Below, one piece after another: positions 1 through 6,693 of a stretch of 9,087 nucleotides of DNA; positions within the stretch are counted from its first letter, which is position 1, and each line of letters begins with the position of its first letter. Below the pieces are notes generated by a model. It saw nothing but the letters and a program-made list of their open reading frames with translations. It did not search any database and was not told the origin of the DNA. Both the position numbers and the translations under genes were made by a program. Source of the DNA: Promethearchaeota archaeon (lineage in GTDB: Archaea > Asgardarchaeota > Lokiarchaeia > Sigynarchaeales > SOKP01); the NCBI GenBank assembly GCA_019894655.1, contig JAGXNZ010000022.1, positions 1 to 9,087 on the forward strand, given 5' to 3'.

Positions 1-1276
1 AACCAAAGAAATGGAATCTGTTGCAAAAAAAGAGCAAGTTGATGTAGAATTCATACGCAAGGGAATAGCTCAGGGACGTATTATTATTCCAAAATCCAAC
101 CAACGCAATACTGAACCCATAGGGATAGGAGAGGGTCTACTTGTAAAAATTAACGCTAATGTAGGTTCTAGTAAACGAATATGCGATATAGAGGGAGAAT
201 TAGAAAAAGCAAAAATAGCGGTGAAATACGGAGCAGATACTGTCATGGACTTAAGCACTGGAGTAACTGAAGCTGATGTCAAAATCATTCGAAGTCAAAT
301 TTTAAACGAAATAAATGTCCCAATTGGGACAGTTCCTATCTACCAATCGGCTTTAATAGCATTAGAGAAGAAAGGAGCTATTATAAATTTTGATGAAGAT
401 GACCTTTTTAGCGTTGTAGAAGAGCAAGCTAAAGAAGGAGTCGATTTCTTTACAATCCATGTTGGCGTCACGAAAGAAATTGTTAATTATCTGAAAGACC
501 ATCCGAGAACGGCAGGAGTAGTATCTCGCGGAGGAACTTTTTTAGCAGCGTGGATTTTAGAGAATAATCAAGAAAATCCGTTTAATAGTAATTACGATTA
601 TTTATTAGATATGGCTAAGGAGTATGATTTCACTCTTTCCCTGGGCGATGGCATGAGACCGGGAAGTATCTTCGATTCAACTGATTATGTACAGATTCAA
701 GAACTTATGGAAATATCCAAATTAGTAAAGCGCGCTTGGGCACAGAATGTGCAAGTTATGGTAGAGGGTCCGGGTCACATACCTGCAAATGAGATCGAGA
801 GAAATATTAAAATTATGAAATCATTATGCGATAATGCTCCATTTTACGTTTTAGGGCCTTTAATAACTGATATTGCTCCCGGATACGATCACCTTGTAAG
901 TGCTATCGGTGGTGTTATTGCGGGATTAGCGGGTGCAGATTTTCTTTGTTATGTTACCCCCTCTGAACACTTAGCATTACCTAATAAGGAAGAAGTAAAG
1001 AGAGGCGTAATTGCTTCAAAAATCGCGGCTCACTCTGTAAATATCGCCAAGTACGGTAAAAAGGTATCAGATTGGGATTACAAAATGGATATCGCAAGAA
1101 AAAATCTTGATTGGGAAGGAATGATAAAGCACTCAATCGATCCAGAATTATCCCGGGAAATCCATTATCGAAATGGAAAGATGGAGAATGATGTTTGTAG
1201 TATGTGTGGAGAATTTTGCGCAATTAAAATCCTGCAGAACGCATTAGATAAACGAGCGTCTAAAAATATCCTGTAA
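1..1276 (+). CDS. thiC: Phosphomethylpyrimidine synthase ThiC (5'-partial)
   Basis: Radical-SAM enzyme of thiamine synthesis that converts aminoimidazole ribotide to HMP-P in the cytoplasm. Numbering from the ATG at 11, the active-site landmarks are all present: SRGG (172-175), GDGMRPG (212-218), EGPGH with metal-ligand His256, Tyr279, and TPSEH with the second ligand His320. The C-terminal cluster motif is C396-x2-C399-x3-C403, one residue tighter than the CX2CX4C of long bacterial and plant forms. The ATG at 11 is probably not the start. The same frame is open to the left edge (Thr-Lys-Glu before it), and archaeal ThiC proteins carry about 20 further residues ending in a similar TxEMxxVAxKEGVD stretch. 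The gene therefore begins outside the window, and its promoter and any riboswitch are not visible. It converges on thiDN. The family call is very secure. Confidence 0.97.
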   Translation, partial: TKEMESVAKKEQVDVEFIRKGIAQGRIIIPKSNQRNTEPIGIGEGLLVKINANVGSSKRICDIEGELEKAKIAVKYGADTVMDLSTGVTEADVKIIRSQILNEINVPIGTVPIYQSALIALEKKGAIINFDEDDLFSVVEEQAKEGVDFFTIHVGVTKEIVNYLKDHPRTAGVVSRGGTFLAAWILENNQENPFNSNYDYLLDMAKEYDFTLSLGDGMRPGSIFDSTDYVQIQELMEISKLVKRAWAQNVQVMVEGPGHIPANEIERNIKIMKSLCDNAPFYVLGPLITDIAPGYDHLVSAIGGVIAGLAGADFLCYVTPSEHLALPNKEEVKRGVIASKIAAHSVNIAKYGKKVSDWDYKMDIARKNLDWEGMIKHSIDPELSREIHYRNGKMENDVCSMCGEFCAIKILQNALDKRASKNIL

Positions 1277-1295
1277 TAAAACCAGTAAATATGTT

Positions 1296-2714
1296 CTACA
1301 AATAATCCTGCTGTTTTTCTATTGCTGTGATAATTTTTTCAAGTTTTTCTATCATATTTTTTGAGTTTTTCCCGAATAATCTGATAATTGGTTCTTTTCC
1401 CATTGCTCCCTTATCCCATATTATATCAGGTATTCTTCCGGATCGCTCTACACTTTCTTTAATTAACCAATGCATAGTAGAAAATTCTCTTTGTTTTATT
1501 TCGCGAGGTTGATTTTCTCTAATTATTTCTTGCAAATCTAAACCAGTGTTACTTTGAATTGCTTTTATCCAATCTGGGTTATACTTCAGATTCATGGCAA
1601 AATTAATTGAAGGATCAATTTTTTTTGTAGAAAGAATTAATCTAGCGGTATGATCCGATACTCCGAACTTGATTTCTCCAGACGCTTGAGGATATCCATT
1701 GATTAAAGTTATCCTGCCTTCTACACCAGCAATGTCTTCTTTAGTTGTTGCTGTTTGTAGTGATCCAGATATGTTCATTCTGACTTCAGGAATTAAGATA
1801 CTAAATTTGTTCGATTTCGAAATGTAATTATATACTTCTTTAATTTGGTTTATCACATCAATTTTTGGCTTGGAAAGGGTTAAATCTAATATCTTTCCTT
1901 CATCAGGTAATTCGATGAATTTTTGAAATCGAGAATCAAAGAAAGCTTCTGCTTTTTCGATCGCTGCGCTAATGGGATATCCTTTAGCAAGAAACCCTGT
2001 TATGGCAGAAGAAAAAACGCAACCAGTACCGTGAATATTTCCTTTATGAGAGAGTTTTGGTTTTACATAAGTCCTGAAATCGTAATTTTCTGCTGTTTCA
2101 CCGTTGCTTCCGATGCAAACTAGATCAAATACCTTGTCTTTAGTTGTTCCAGCGCTCTTAATAACTACTGCTTTTTCTTCTTTAGAATGGTTACAGTTTA
2201 GCTGTAATTTTTTCACAAGGATTTTGGCTACCTTTTTGAGTTCCTCGATATCGCTTTCATGTTTATTAAGCAAATCCGTGCTAGAGTAATAACTAGCTTC
2301 ATTTACATTTGGAGTGAGTATTTGGAGATGAGGAAACAAATCTCTTTCTATTTCTAATTCCAGCCCTTCGCTCGAAATTCTAGCGCCAGCGCTAGAAACC
2401 GAAACTGGATCTAATACAGCGTATAATTCGTATTTTTTCACATATTCAACAATGATATCTAAAGCTTTTACATCGGGAATCATTCCTATTTTAATGTATT
2501 TAACTGGGTATCTTCCTAAAATTGAATCCAACTGGTTACCTAGATCGTCAGATAGAGATTTGTATCCAAAAAATTCAGTTGCGTTTTGATAAGTAATAGC
2601 GGTAATTGCCGAGAAGGGATGGACTCCGCACCTATCAAATGTCCTAATATCTGCTTGAATTCCCGCACCTGAGGTAGGATCTGAACCTGCGATTGTTAAA
2701 CAAAAAGTCTTCAT
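1296..2714 (-). CDS. thiDN: ThiD-ThiN fusion: HMP/HMP-P kinase plus thiamine-phosphate synthase
   Basis: Bifunctional thiamine enzyme of 472 aa. Residues 1 to about 270 are a ribokinase-fold ThiD that phosphorylates HMP-P to HMP-PP: AGSDPTSGAGIQAD (9-22), SAITAITYQN (35-44), DPVSVSSAG (102-110), LTPNVNEA (133-140), and the anion-hole and catalytic HGTGC (228-232, Cys232). Residues about 290-470 are ThiN, the archaeal replacement for ThiE that couples HMP-PP with thiazole phosphate: IPEVRMNISGSL (308-319), EDIAGVEGRI (326-335), the FG.SDH.AR stretch (350-358), and the C-terminal DIIWDKGAMGKEP (430-442). Length is normal for archaeal ThiDN. The ATG at 2714 starts directly on the kinase strand MKTFCLTIAGSD, so the start is secure. 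No Shine-Dalgarno is evident. The gene lies 26 nt downstream of the RING gene on the same strand and could be cotranscribed with it; its stop is 19 nt from that of thiC. Confidence 0.96.
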   Translation of the reverse strand: MKTFCLTIAGSDPTSGAGIQADIRTFDRCGVHPFSAITAITYQNATEFFGYKSLSDDLGNQLDSILGRYPVKYIKIGMIPDVKALDIIVEYVKKYELYAVLDPVSVSSAGARISSEGLELEIERDLFPHLQILTPNVNEASYYSSTDLLNKHESDIEELKKVAKILVKKLQLNCNHSKEEKAVVIKSAGTTKDKVFDLVCIGSNGETAENYDFRTYVKPKLSHKGNIHGTGCVFSSAITGFLAKGYPISAAIEKAEAFFDSRFQKFIELPDEGKILDLTLSKPKIDVINQIKEVYNYISKSNKFSILIPEVRMNISGSLQTATTKEDIAGVEGRITLINGYPQASGEIKFGVSDHTARLILSTKKIDPSINFAMNLKYNPDWIKAIQSNTGLDLQEIIRENQPREIKQREFSTMHWLIKESVERSGRIPDIIWDKGAMGKEPIIRLFGKNSKNMIEKLEKIITAIEKQQDYL

Positions 2715-2740
2715 ATTATAATATTAGTAAAACTCAAATC

Positions 2741-3316
2741 CTAATTAACTCTTTCATAAGCCCATTTGGCTTTATCGCCCAAACCTAGAGCTTCGTATGC
2801 CTTTCCAAGATATAAAAATCCGTCAGGATAATTATATTTCTCTTTTACTAATTTAAATAGTTGATTAATGGCAAGATCGTATCGTCCTCGTATGTAGTTT
2901 ATCTTACCTTTTAAGAATAGAATGTCCTGATCTTTTCTATTTGAAAGGTTCGCATCTTCCTGCAATTCTAACCTCGATATAGCGTAGTCATACTCTTGTT
3001 CGTTAATTAGAATATTAATTGATTCGATAAATTTTAGGAAGGTCATTTTCGAGGCAACTGCTTCCATTTTTTTTAACTCTTCTTCTTTAAGTTCGTTATC
3101 TAATGTTGTCAGTTTCTCATCCTCTCTAAGTTTTATAAAGTCTTTGAACTTGTCAAGCACTCCATTTGAATACGGTTCTCTACATAATGGGCAATTAGAA
3201 GAATGAAGTAACCACTCCTTCAAACAATCAGAGTGAGCAGGATGTTTATTAGGGCAATCGTGAGAAGAATCTACACCTTCAATAAGACTCAAATGACAAA
3301 TTATGCAAGTAGCCAT
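2741..3316 (-). CDS. RING-H2 finger protein with C-terminal TPR-like repeats (putative ubiquitin E3 ligase)
   Basis: The 191-aa protein begins with a complete RING-H2 zinc finger: C4-x2-C7-x13-C21-x3-H25-x2-H28-x2-C31-x10-C42-x2-C45. E2-contact positions of true E3 RINGs are filled: Ile5 between the first cysteines, Trp35 after the sixth ligand, and Pro43 in the CPLC knuckle. Arg46 directly after the last cysteine sits where the linchpin arginine that activates E2~ubiquitin is found. A charged, probably helical linker (about 55-90) follows, then TPR-like helical pairs: a weak one near 92-122, a good one at 131-161 (LKGKINYIRGRYDLAINQL) and one at 164-191 (YLGKAYEALGLGDKAKWAYE). From the family, RING binds E2 and TPRs usually bind a partner or substrate; E3 activity is therefore inferred. 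No E1, E2 or ubiquitin gene is in the window. The ATG lies only three codons before Cys4 and has no Shine-Dalgarno, fitting a leaderless message. A structural zinc-binding role without ligase activity is the alternative. Confidence 0.88.
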   Translation of the reverse strand: MATCIICHLSLIEGVDSSHDCPNKHPAHSDCLKEWLLHSSNCPLCREPYSNGVLDKFKDFIKLREDEKLTTLDNELKEEELKKMEAVASKMTFLKFIESINILINEQEYDYAISRLELQEDANLSNRKDQDILFLKGKINYIRGRYDLAINQLFKLVKEKYNYPDGFLYLGKAYEALGLGDKAKWAYERVN

Positions 3317-3341
3317 GTCAATCAGAAAACTATTTAATAAA

Positions 3342-3349
3342 TTATAAAA
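3342..3349 (-). promoter_or_regulatory. Candidate TATA box of the RING gene
   Basis: Read leftward this is TTTTATAA, with its centre about 29 nt before the RING start codon. The usual archaeal spacing of about 25 nt from TATA centre to transcription start would place the start a few bases before the ATG. That fits the absence of a Shine-Dalgarno and suggests a leaderless mRNA. The surrounding sequence is AT-rich, so this is a best guess. Confidence 0.45.
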
Positions 3350-3354
3350 TTATC

Positions 3355-3368
3355 ACTTTTAAGTATAT
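3355..3368 (+). promoter_or_regulatory. Candidate TATA box of the first roadblock-GTPase gene
   Basis: ACTTTTAAGTATAT lies 52 nt before the start codon at 3420, so transcription would begin near 3388 and leave a leader of about 30 nt. The first eight bases (ACTTTTAA) recur upstream of the second paralogue at 5044-5051, which supports the choice. The box lies only 6 nt from the oppositely oriented candidate box of the RING gene, so TBP/TFB binding at the two could interfere. Confidence 0.45.
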
Positions 3369-3419
3369 GTTGTTTTTAATATTTCACTCTAATATTATCG
3401 TATTACTCTGGAATCGATT

Positions 3420-4985
3420 ATGTCTACAAACAAAAAACGATTGTTCAATGAGCTCCTAACAAAATTTTTATTATTGTATGAGGATGTAGATGCTCTGATT
3501 GTATCAGATCATGAAGGATTTATAATTGCTGGGCAAAAAAGAGCAAGTATTGATATGGAATTGGTATCGGTTTTAACAGCTTTAATTAATCCTCTTTTAG
3601 AAAGAATCAGAGAAGAATTTGCCTTCAAAAAATTTGGATCAGCTAGTTTTGATACCGAAAACAATAGATTGTTGTTTATATCTATTGATGAAGATATCAC
3701 TCTCAGTATCGTATTAGATACTCTATCCTCCATTGATAAAATTAGCCCATATGCATATTTTTTAGCAGAAAAGACAGCTCAAATTATTTATGCTGGAGAA
3801 AACGATGCCATTCAGGTCACAATACCCAATTTTGACATAGAATCCGAAAACTTAAAGGAACCCGATAGAATAAAAGATCAAATTTATCAATTGCGTTTAG
3901 ATTCAGGAGGAATTTATAAGTTTAAATTTATAATTGTGGGTGATAAAGCTGTTGGAAAATCTTCGATCGTAAGGAGATTTGTAGAAAATAAATTTTCTCT
4001 TGATTATAGGTCCACTCTTGGCTTAAATGTCCTCTCCCATTCTTTAGGCTTCTATGGAAATGAGGTCTACTTTTCGCTTTGGGATGTAGGTGCACAGGAA
4101 TATTTCAAACGATTTAGAAAGACTTATTATGTAGGCGCCCAAGCTGCTTTCATCGTGTTCGATGTTTGTAAAAGAGATTCCTTCGCAAATGTAAAAGTAT
4201 GGTACAAAGAACTTGAAGATTTTCTCGACAAAAAAAAAATACCAATTGTTATTGTAGGTAATAAAATAGATTTAGCAGATCAGAGAAGTGTCGAATATAA
4301 AGAGGGTATTGAGCTCGTCGAAGAGCTTACGAAAGAGAATATTGAAAGTCATTTCTCTTACATTGAAACTAGCGCATTAACCGGTGAAAATGTAGAAGAT
4401 GCGTTTAGCTTAATAGCTTACCATTATATAATGAAGAGTAAAGAAAGAGAGGAGCAAAAATTAAAAGAGAGCTTAATGGATCAAATCAATTCGTTACTAA
4501 ATAAAAGAGGAAAATTGACCATCTCTTTTATTACTGAAAATCCATACTTTAGCCCAGCATTGCAGATCCTAAATGATGTTAATACATTATGTGAGTGTGA
4601 AAAATTAATAGATGATAAAGATAAAAGATTGTATAATTACTCCAACGGACTGTTGATTAAGAATTTTTTATTCGATAACATAGATATTAAAGATTCTGAT
4701 GGTGTTTTTGTTATATTTGATGCCAGAAAAAAAAACCACATCGATCCAAAATGGAAGGATGTGGTTGTGAACATTATAAGCAATTTAAAAGAAAATAAAG
4801 TTGCTTTAATTGGTGTGAGAGTATCAGATGAAACCAATTGGTCCAATATAATGGAAGAATTTGATGTTAATCAATACTTGGAGAAGAAAATGGTATCTCT
4901 TTTGTTTTTTAAGATAGGTTTCGAGTATAGGCTGGAAATATATGATCAGCTCGATGTAATGTTTAGCACAATTACAAATCTGTGA
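3420..4985 (+). CDS. Roadblock domain-Rab-like GTPase-C-terminal domain protein, paralogue 1
   Basis: Three-part 521-aa cytoplasmic protein. Residues 1 to about 125 look like a roadblock/LC7 domain (DVDALIVSDHEGFIIAG, the ASFDTENNRLLFISID strand pair, closing AEKTAQII helix). Residues about 165-340 are a Rab/Ras-type GTPase: P-loop GDKAVGKS (174-181), switch I Thr199 in STLGLN, switch II WDVGAQE (221-227), NKID (281-284) and TSAL (317-320; SAL as in Rab11). Catalytic Gln226 is kept, but the glycine before it is Ala225. Residues about 360-521 form a conserved domain without a P-loop; its GVFVIFDA and VALIGVRVSD strands resemble strands 4 and 5 of the GTPase, so it may be a pseudo-GTPase. There is no C-terminal cysteine, signal peptide or membrane helix, so membrane attachment would need a partner. 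In bacteria the roadblock protein MglB is the GAP for the GTPase MglA, so cis-regulation is a reasonable inference. The ATG is supported by exact co-alignment with paralogue 2; the Shine-Dalgarno is weak (TGGA at 3409-3412). Confidence 0.93.
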   Translation: MSTNKKRLFNELLTKFLLLYEDVDALIVSDHEGFIIAGQKRASIDMELVSVLTALINPLLERIREEFAFKKFGSASFDTENNRLLFISIDEDITLSIVLDTLSSIDKISPYAYFLAEKTAQIIYAGENDAIQVTIPNFDIESENLKEPDRIKDQIYQLRLDSGGIYKFKFIIVGDKAVGKSSIVRRFVENKFSLDYRSTLGLNVLSHSLGFYGNEVYFSLWDVGAQEYFKRFRKTYYVGAQAAFIVFDVCKRDSFANVKVWYKELEDFLDKKKIPIVIVGNKIDLADQRSVEYKEGIELVEELTKENIESHFSYIETSALTGENVEDAFSLIAYHYIMKSKEREEQKLKESLMDQINSLLNKRGKLTISFITENPYFSPALQILNDVNTLCECEKLIDDKDKRLYNYSNGLLIKNFLFDNIDIKDSDGVFVIFDARKKNHIDPKWKDVVVNIISNLKENKVALIGVRVSDETNWSNIMEEFDVNQYLEKKMVSLLFFKIGFEYRLEIYDQLDVMFSTITNL

Positions 4986-5043
4986 GTTCTTACGTTAAGC
5001 ATTAGGGAAAGCTAGCATAAAAAGTTTATAATTTCAAATAACT

Positions 5044-5074
5044 ACTTTTAAAAGCAAGTTATTGTATATTTATG
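5044..5074 (+). promoter_or_regulatory. Candidate promoter of the second roadblock-GTPase gene
   Basis: The 138-nt gap between the paralogues contains two TATA-like stretches. One is ACTTTTAA (5044-5051), shared with the first paralogue's promoter, and the other is TGTATATTTATG (5063-5074). Either would give a leader of roughly 25-50 nt containing the Shine-Dalgarno at 5112. The gap and these boxes suggest that the second copy can be transcribed separately, although readthrough from the first is possible because no strong T-tract separates them. Confidence 0.35.
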
Positions 5075-5111
5075 ATAAGAATATTTTCTTCTTGATCTAA
5101 TTCAAAATTGA

Positions 5112-5117
5112 AGGTGA
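5112..5117 (+). promoter_or_regulatory. Shine-Dalgarno that fixes a TTG start
   Basis: AGGTGA lies six bases before the TTG at 5124 and matches the archaeal 16S 3' end (complement of GGAGGTGA). No in-frame ATG occurs near this position. The first residues after the TTG align without a gap to those after the ATG of paralogue 1 (xxxNRKRLF against xxxNKKRLF). Confidence 0.8.
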
Positions 5118-5123
5118 ATCCAC

Positions 5124-6686
5124 TTGTTAGTTAATAGAAAACGATTATTTGATAAGATTCTTAACAAATTTCTGGAAAGATTTTCTGATGTTGAAGCAAT
5201 TATAGTTTCAGATCTTGAAGGTCTCGTCATCGCTGGAGAAAAAAGAAAAGACACTGAAAGTAATCTAGAAATTGTATCAGTATTAACGACTCTGATAAAT
5301 CCCGTTTTAGAAAGGATAAGAAATGAATTTGCCTTCAAGAAATTTGGAACTGCTTCGTTCGATACGGATGAACATCGCTTGTTGTTTATTACAATTGACG
5401 AGGAAAGAATTTTAAGCTTAATTTTTAATAGCATGGCATCAGTTGAAAAAGTTGCACCTTATACCTATTTTTTAGCTGAGAAAACTGCTCAAATACTTAA
5501 TTCTGGTGAGGATGATACACTTCAGTTAGAGATTCCCGATTTTGATTCTGATGCAGAAAGGCATGAAAAGCTTAAAGAATCTATTTGTCAATCAGAATTG
5601 GATGAATGTGCAAATTATAACTTTAAATTTGTAATTATAGGAAACCACGAGGTAGGAAAAACTTCTCTAATCCGACAATTCGTAGAAAGAAAGTTTTCGC
5701 ACGATTATCGAGCAACCATAGGATTAAATATTTTTGCTCATAATTTTGACTTTCAGGGAAACGAAATTAATGTCCAACTCTGGGATATAGGAGCGCAGCA
5801 ATATTTTAAAAGGTTTCGCAAGATATACTACAACGGCGCAGAAGCAGCCTTTATTGTTTTTGATATTACTAACAGAGAATCATTTGAGGAAATCAAAGAT
5901 TGGTATGAAGAGATAAATCAGCTCATTGATGAAAAAAATATCCCTATAGTTATCGTGGGAAATAAAGTCGATTTATCCAAGCAAAGAGTAGTATCCACAG
6001 CTGAAGGAGAGGAATTAGCGAAATCTCTATCAGAAACCGGTATATCCTACATAGAAACCAGTGCTCTCTCCGGTGAAAATGTGATCAATGCTTTTGAATT
6101 AATTGCTTATCATTATATCATTAAAACCAAGAAAAAAGAAAAAGATGTAATCCGAGAAGATTTAGTAGAAGCCATTATTTCAACCTTAAAAGAACTAGTT
6201 ATCTTAGAATTAACATTCATCTCTGAAAACATGAGTTGGGATCCAGGCTTCCAAACAATAATGAACCTAGAGAACCTCGGTGAATATTCAAAGCTAAAGG
6301 ACAACAATAAAGAAAAATTATATCCTTATAAGAACGGTCTAATTTTAAGTAGCTTTGCCTACGAAGATTTTAATCTATCTAATTCGGATGGAGTATTCTG
6401 CATATTCGATGCTCGCAATAGGGAACACATTGACCCTAAATGGAAGGATATACTTATTAATATAATTAGAAAAGTGAGAAGGAAACGCGCTGTAATTGTG
6501 GGTGTTCGAGTATCTGACGACAAAAACTGGTCTCAATTAATGGAAGAATTTTTAATTGATAAGGATTTAGAAGAGAAGGTTGTGTCGGTTCTATTTCTAA
6601 AAATTGGTTCAGACTATAGAGAAAAAATATACGAACATTTGAAACTGATGCTAGATGTTATAGTTACCACGAGAAAATTAAAATAA
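5124..6686 (+). CDS. Roadblock domain-Rab-like GTPase-C-terminal domain protein, paralogue 2
   Basis: The 520-aa tandem duplicate of the preceding gene, colinear over its whole length. Roadblock/LC7 domain at about 1-127. GTPase at about 166-335 with P-loop GNHEVGKT (173-180), switch I Thr198 in ATIGLN, switch II WDIGAQQ (220-226), NKVD (280-283) and TSAL (312-315). C-terminal P-loop-less domain at about 355-515. As in paralogue 1, switch II has alanine (Ala224) where Ras-like GTPases have glycine, while Gln225 is kept; the residue after the glutamine is Gln rather than the usual Glu. The linkers (about 128-165 and 335-355) are the least similar parts, whereas the C-terminal SDGVF-IFDAR--HIDPKWKD and GVRVSD--NWS--MEEF blocks are almost identical in both copies. 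It starts at TTG. There is no prenylation-type cysteine at the C-terminus (ends RKLK). Its stop lies 7 nt from the stop of the convergent leuB-like gene. GTP binding is expected; the biological partner is unknown. Confidence 0.93.
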   Translation: MLVNRKRLFDKILNKFLERFSDVEAIIVSDLEGLVIAGEKRKDTESNLEIVSVLTTLINPVLERIRNEFAFKKFGTASFDTDEHRLLFITIDEERILSLIFNSMASVEKVAPYTYFLAEKTAQILNSGEDDTLQLEIPDFDSDAERHEKLKESICQSELDECANYNFKFVIIGNHEVGKTSLIRQFVERKFSHDYRATIGLNIFAHNFDFQGNEINVQLWDIGAQQYFKRFRKIYYNGAEAAFIVFDITNRESFEEIKDWYEEINQLIDEKNIPIVIVGNKVDLSKQRVVSTAEGEELAKSLSETGISYIETSALSGENVINAFELIAYHYIIKTKKKEKDVIREDLVEAIISTLKELVILELTFISENMSWDPGFQTIMNLENLGEYSKLKDNNKEKLYPYKNGLILSSFAYEDFNLSNSDGVFCIFDARNREHIDPKWKDILINIIRKVRRKRAVIVGVRVSDDKNWSQLMEEFLIDKDLEEKVVSVLFLKIGSDYREKIYEHLKLMLDVIVTTRKLK

Positions 6687-6693
6687 TCGATAT

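Noticed and set aside
981..1223. 80-codon minus-strand frame inside thiC
   Set aside because: It is an antisense shadow of a highly conserved coding region with no domain of its own. The same holds for the other antisense frames within thiC, thiDN, the GTPase genes and the leuB-like gene.
1277..1295. Thiamine riboswitch near thiC/thiDN
   Set aside because: The only visible intergenic DNA here is 19 nt between two stop codons. The 26 nt before thiDN is also too short, and the region upstream of thiC is outside the window.
4986..5123. Terminator or mobile-element remnant between the GTPase paralogues
   Set aside because: No long T-tract, inverted terminal repeat or target-site duplication is visible; a simple tandem duplication explains the arrangement.
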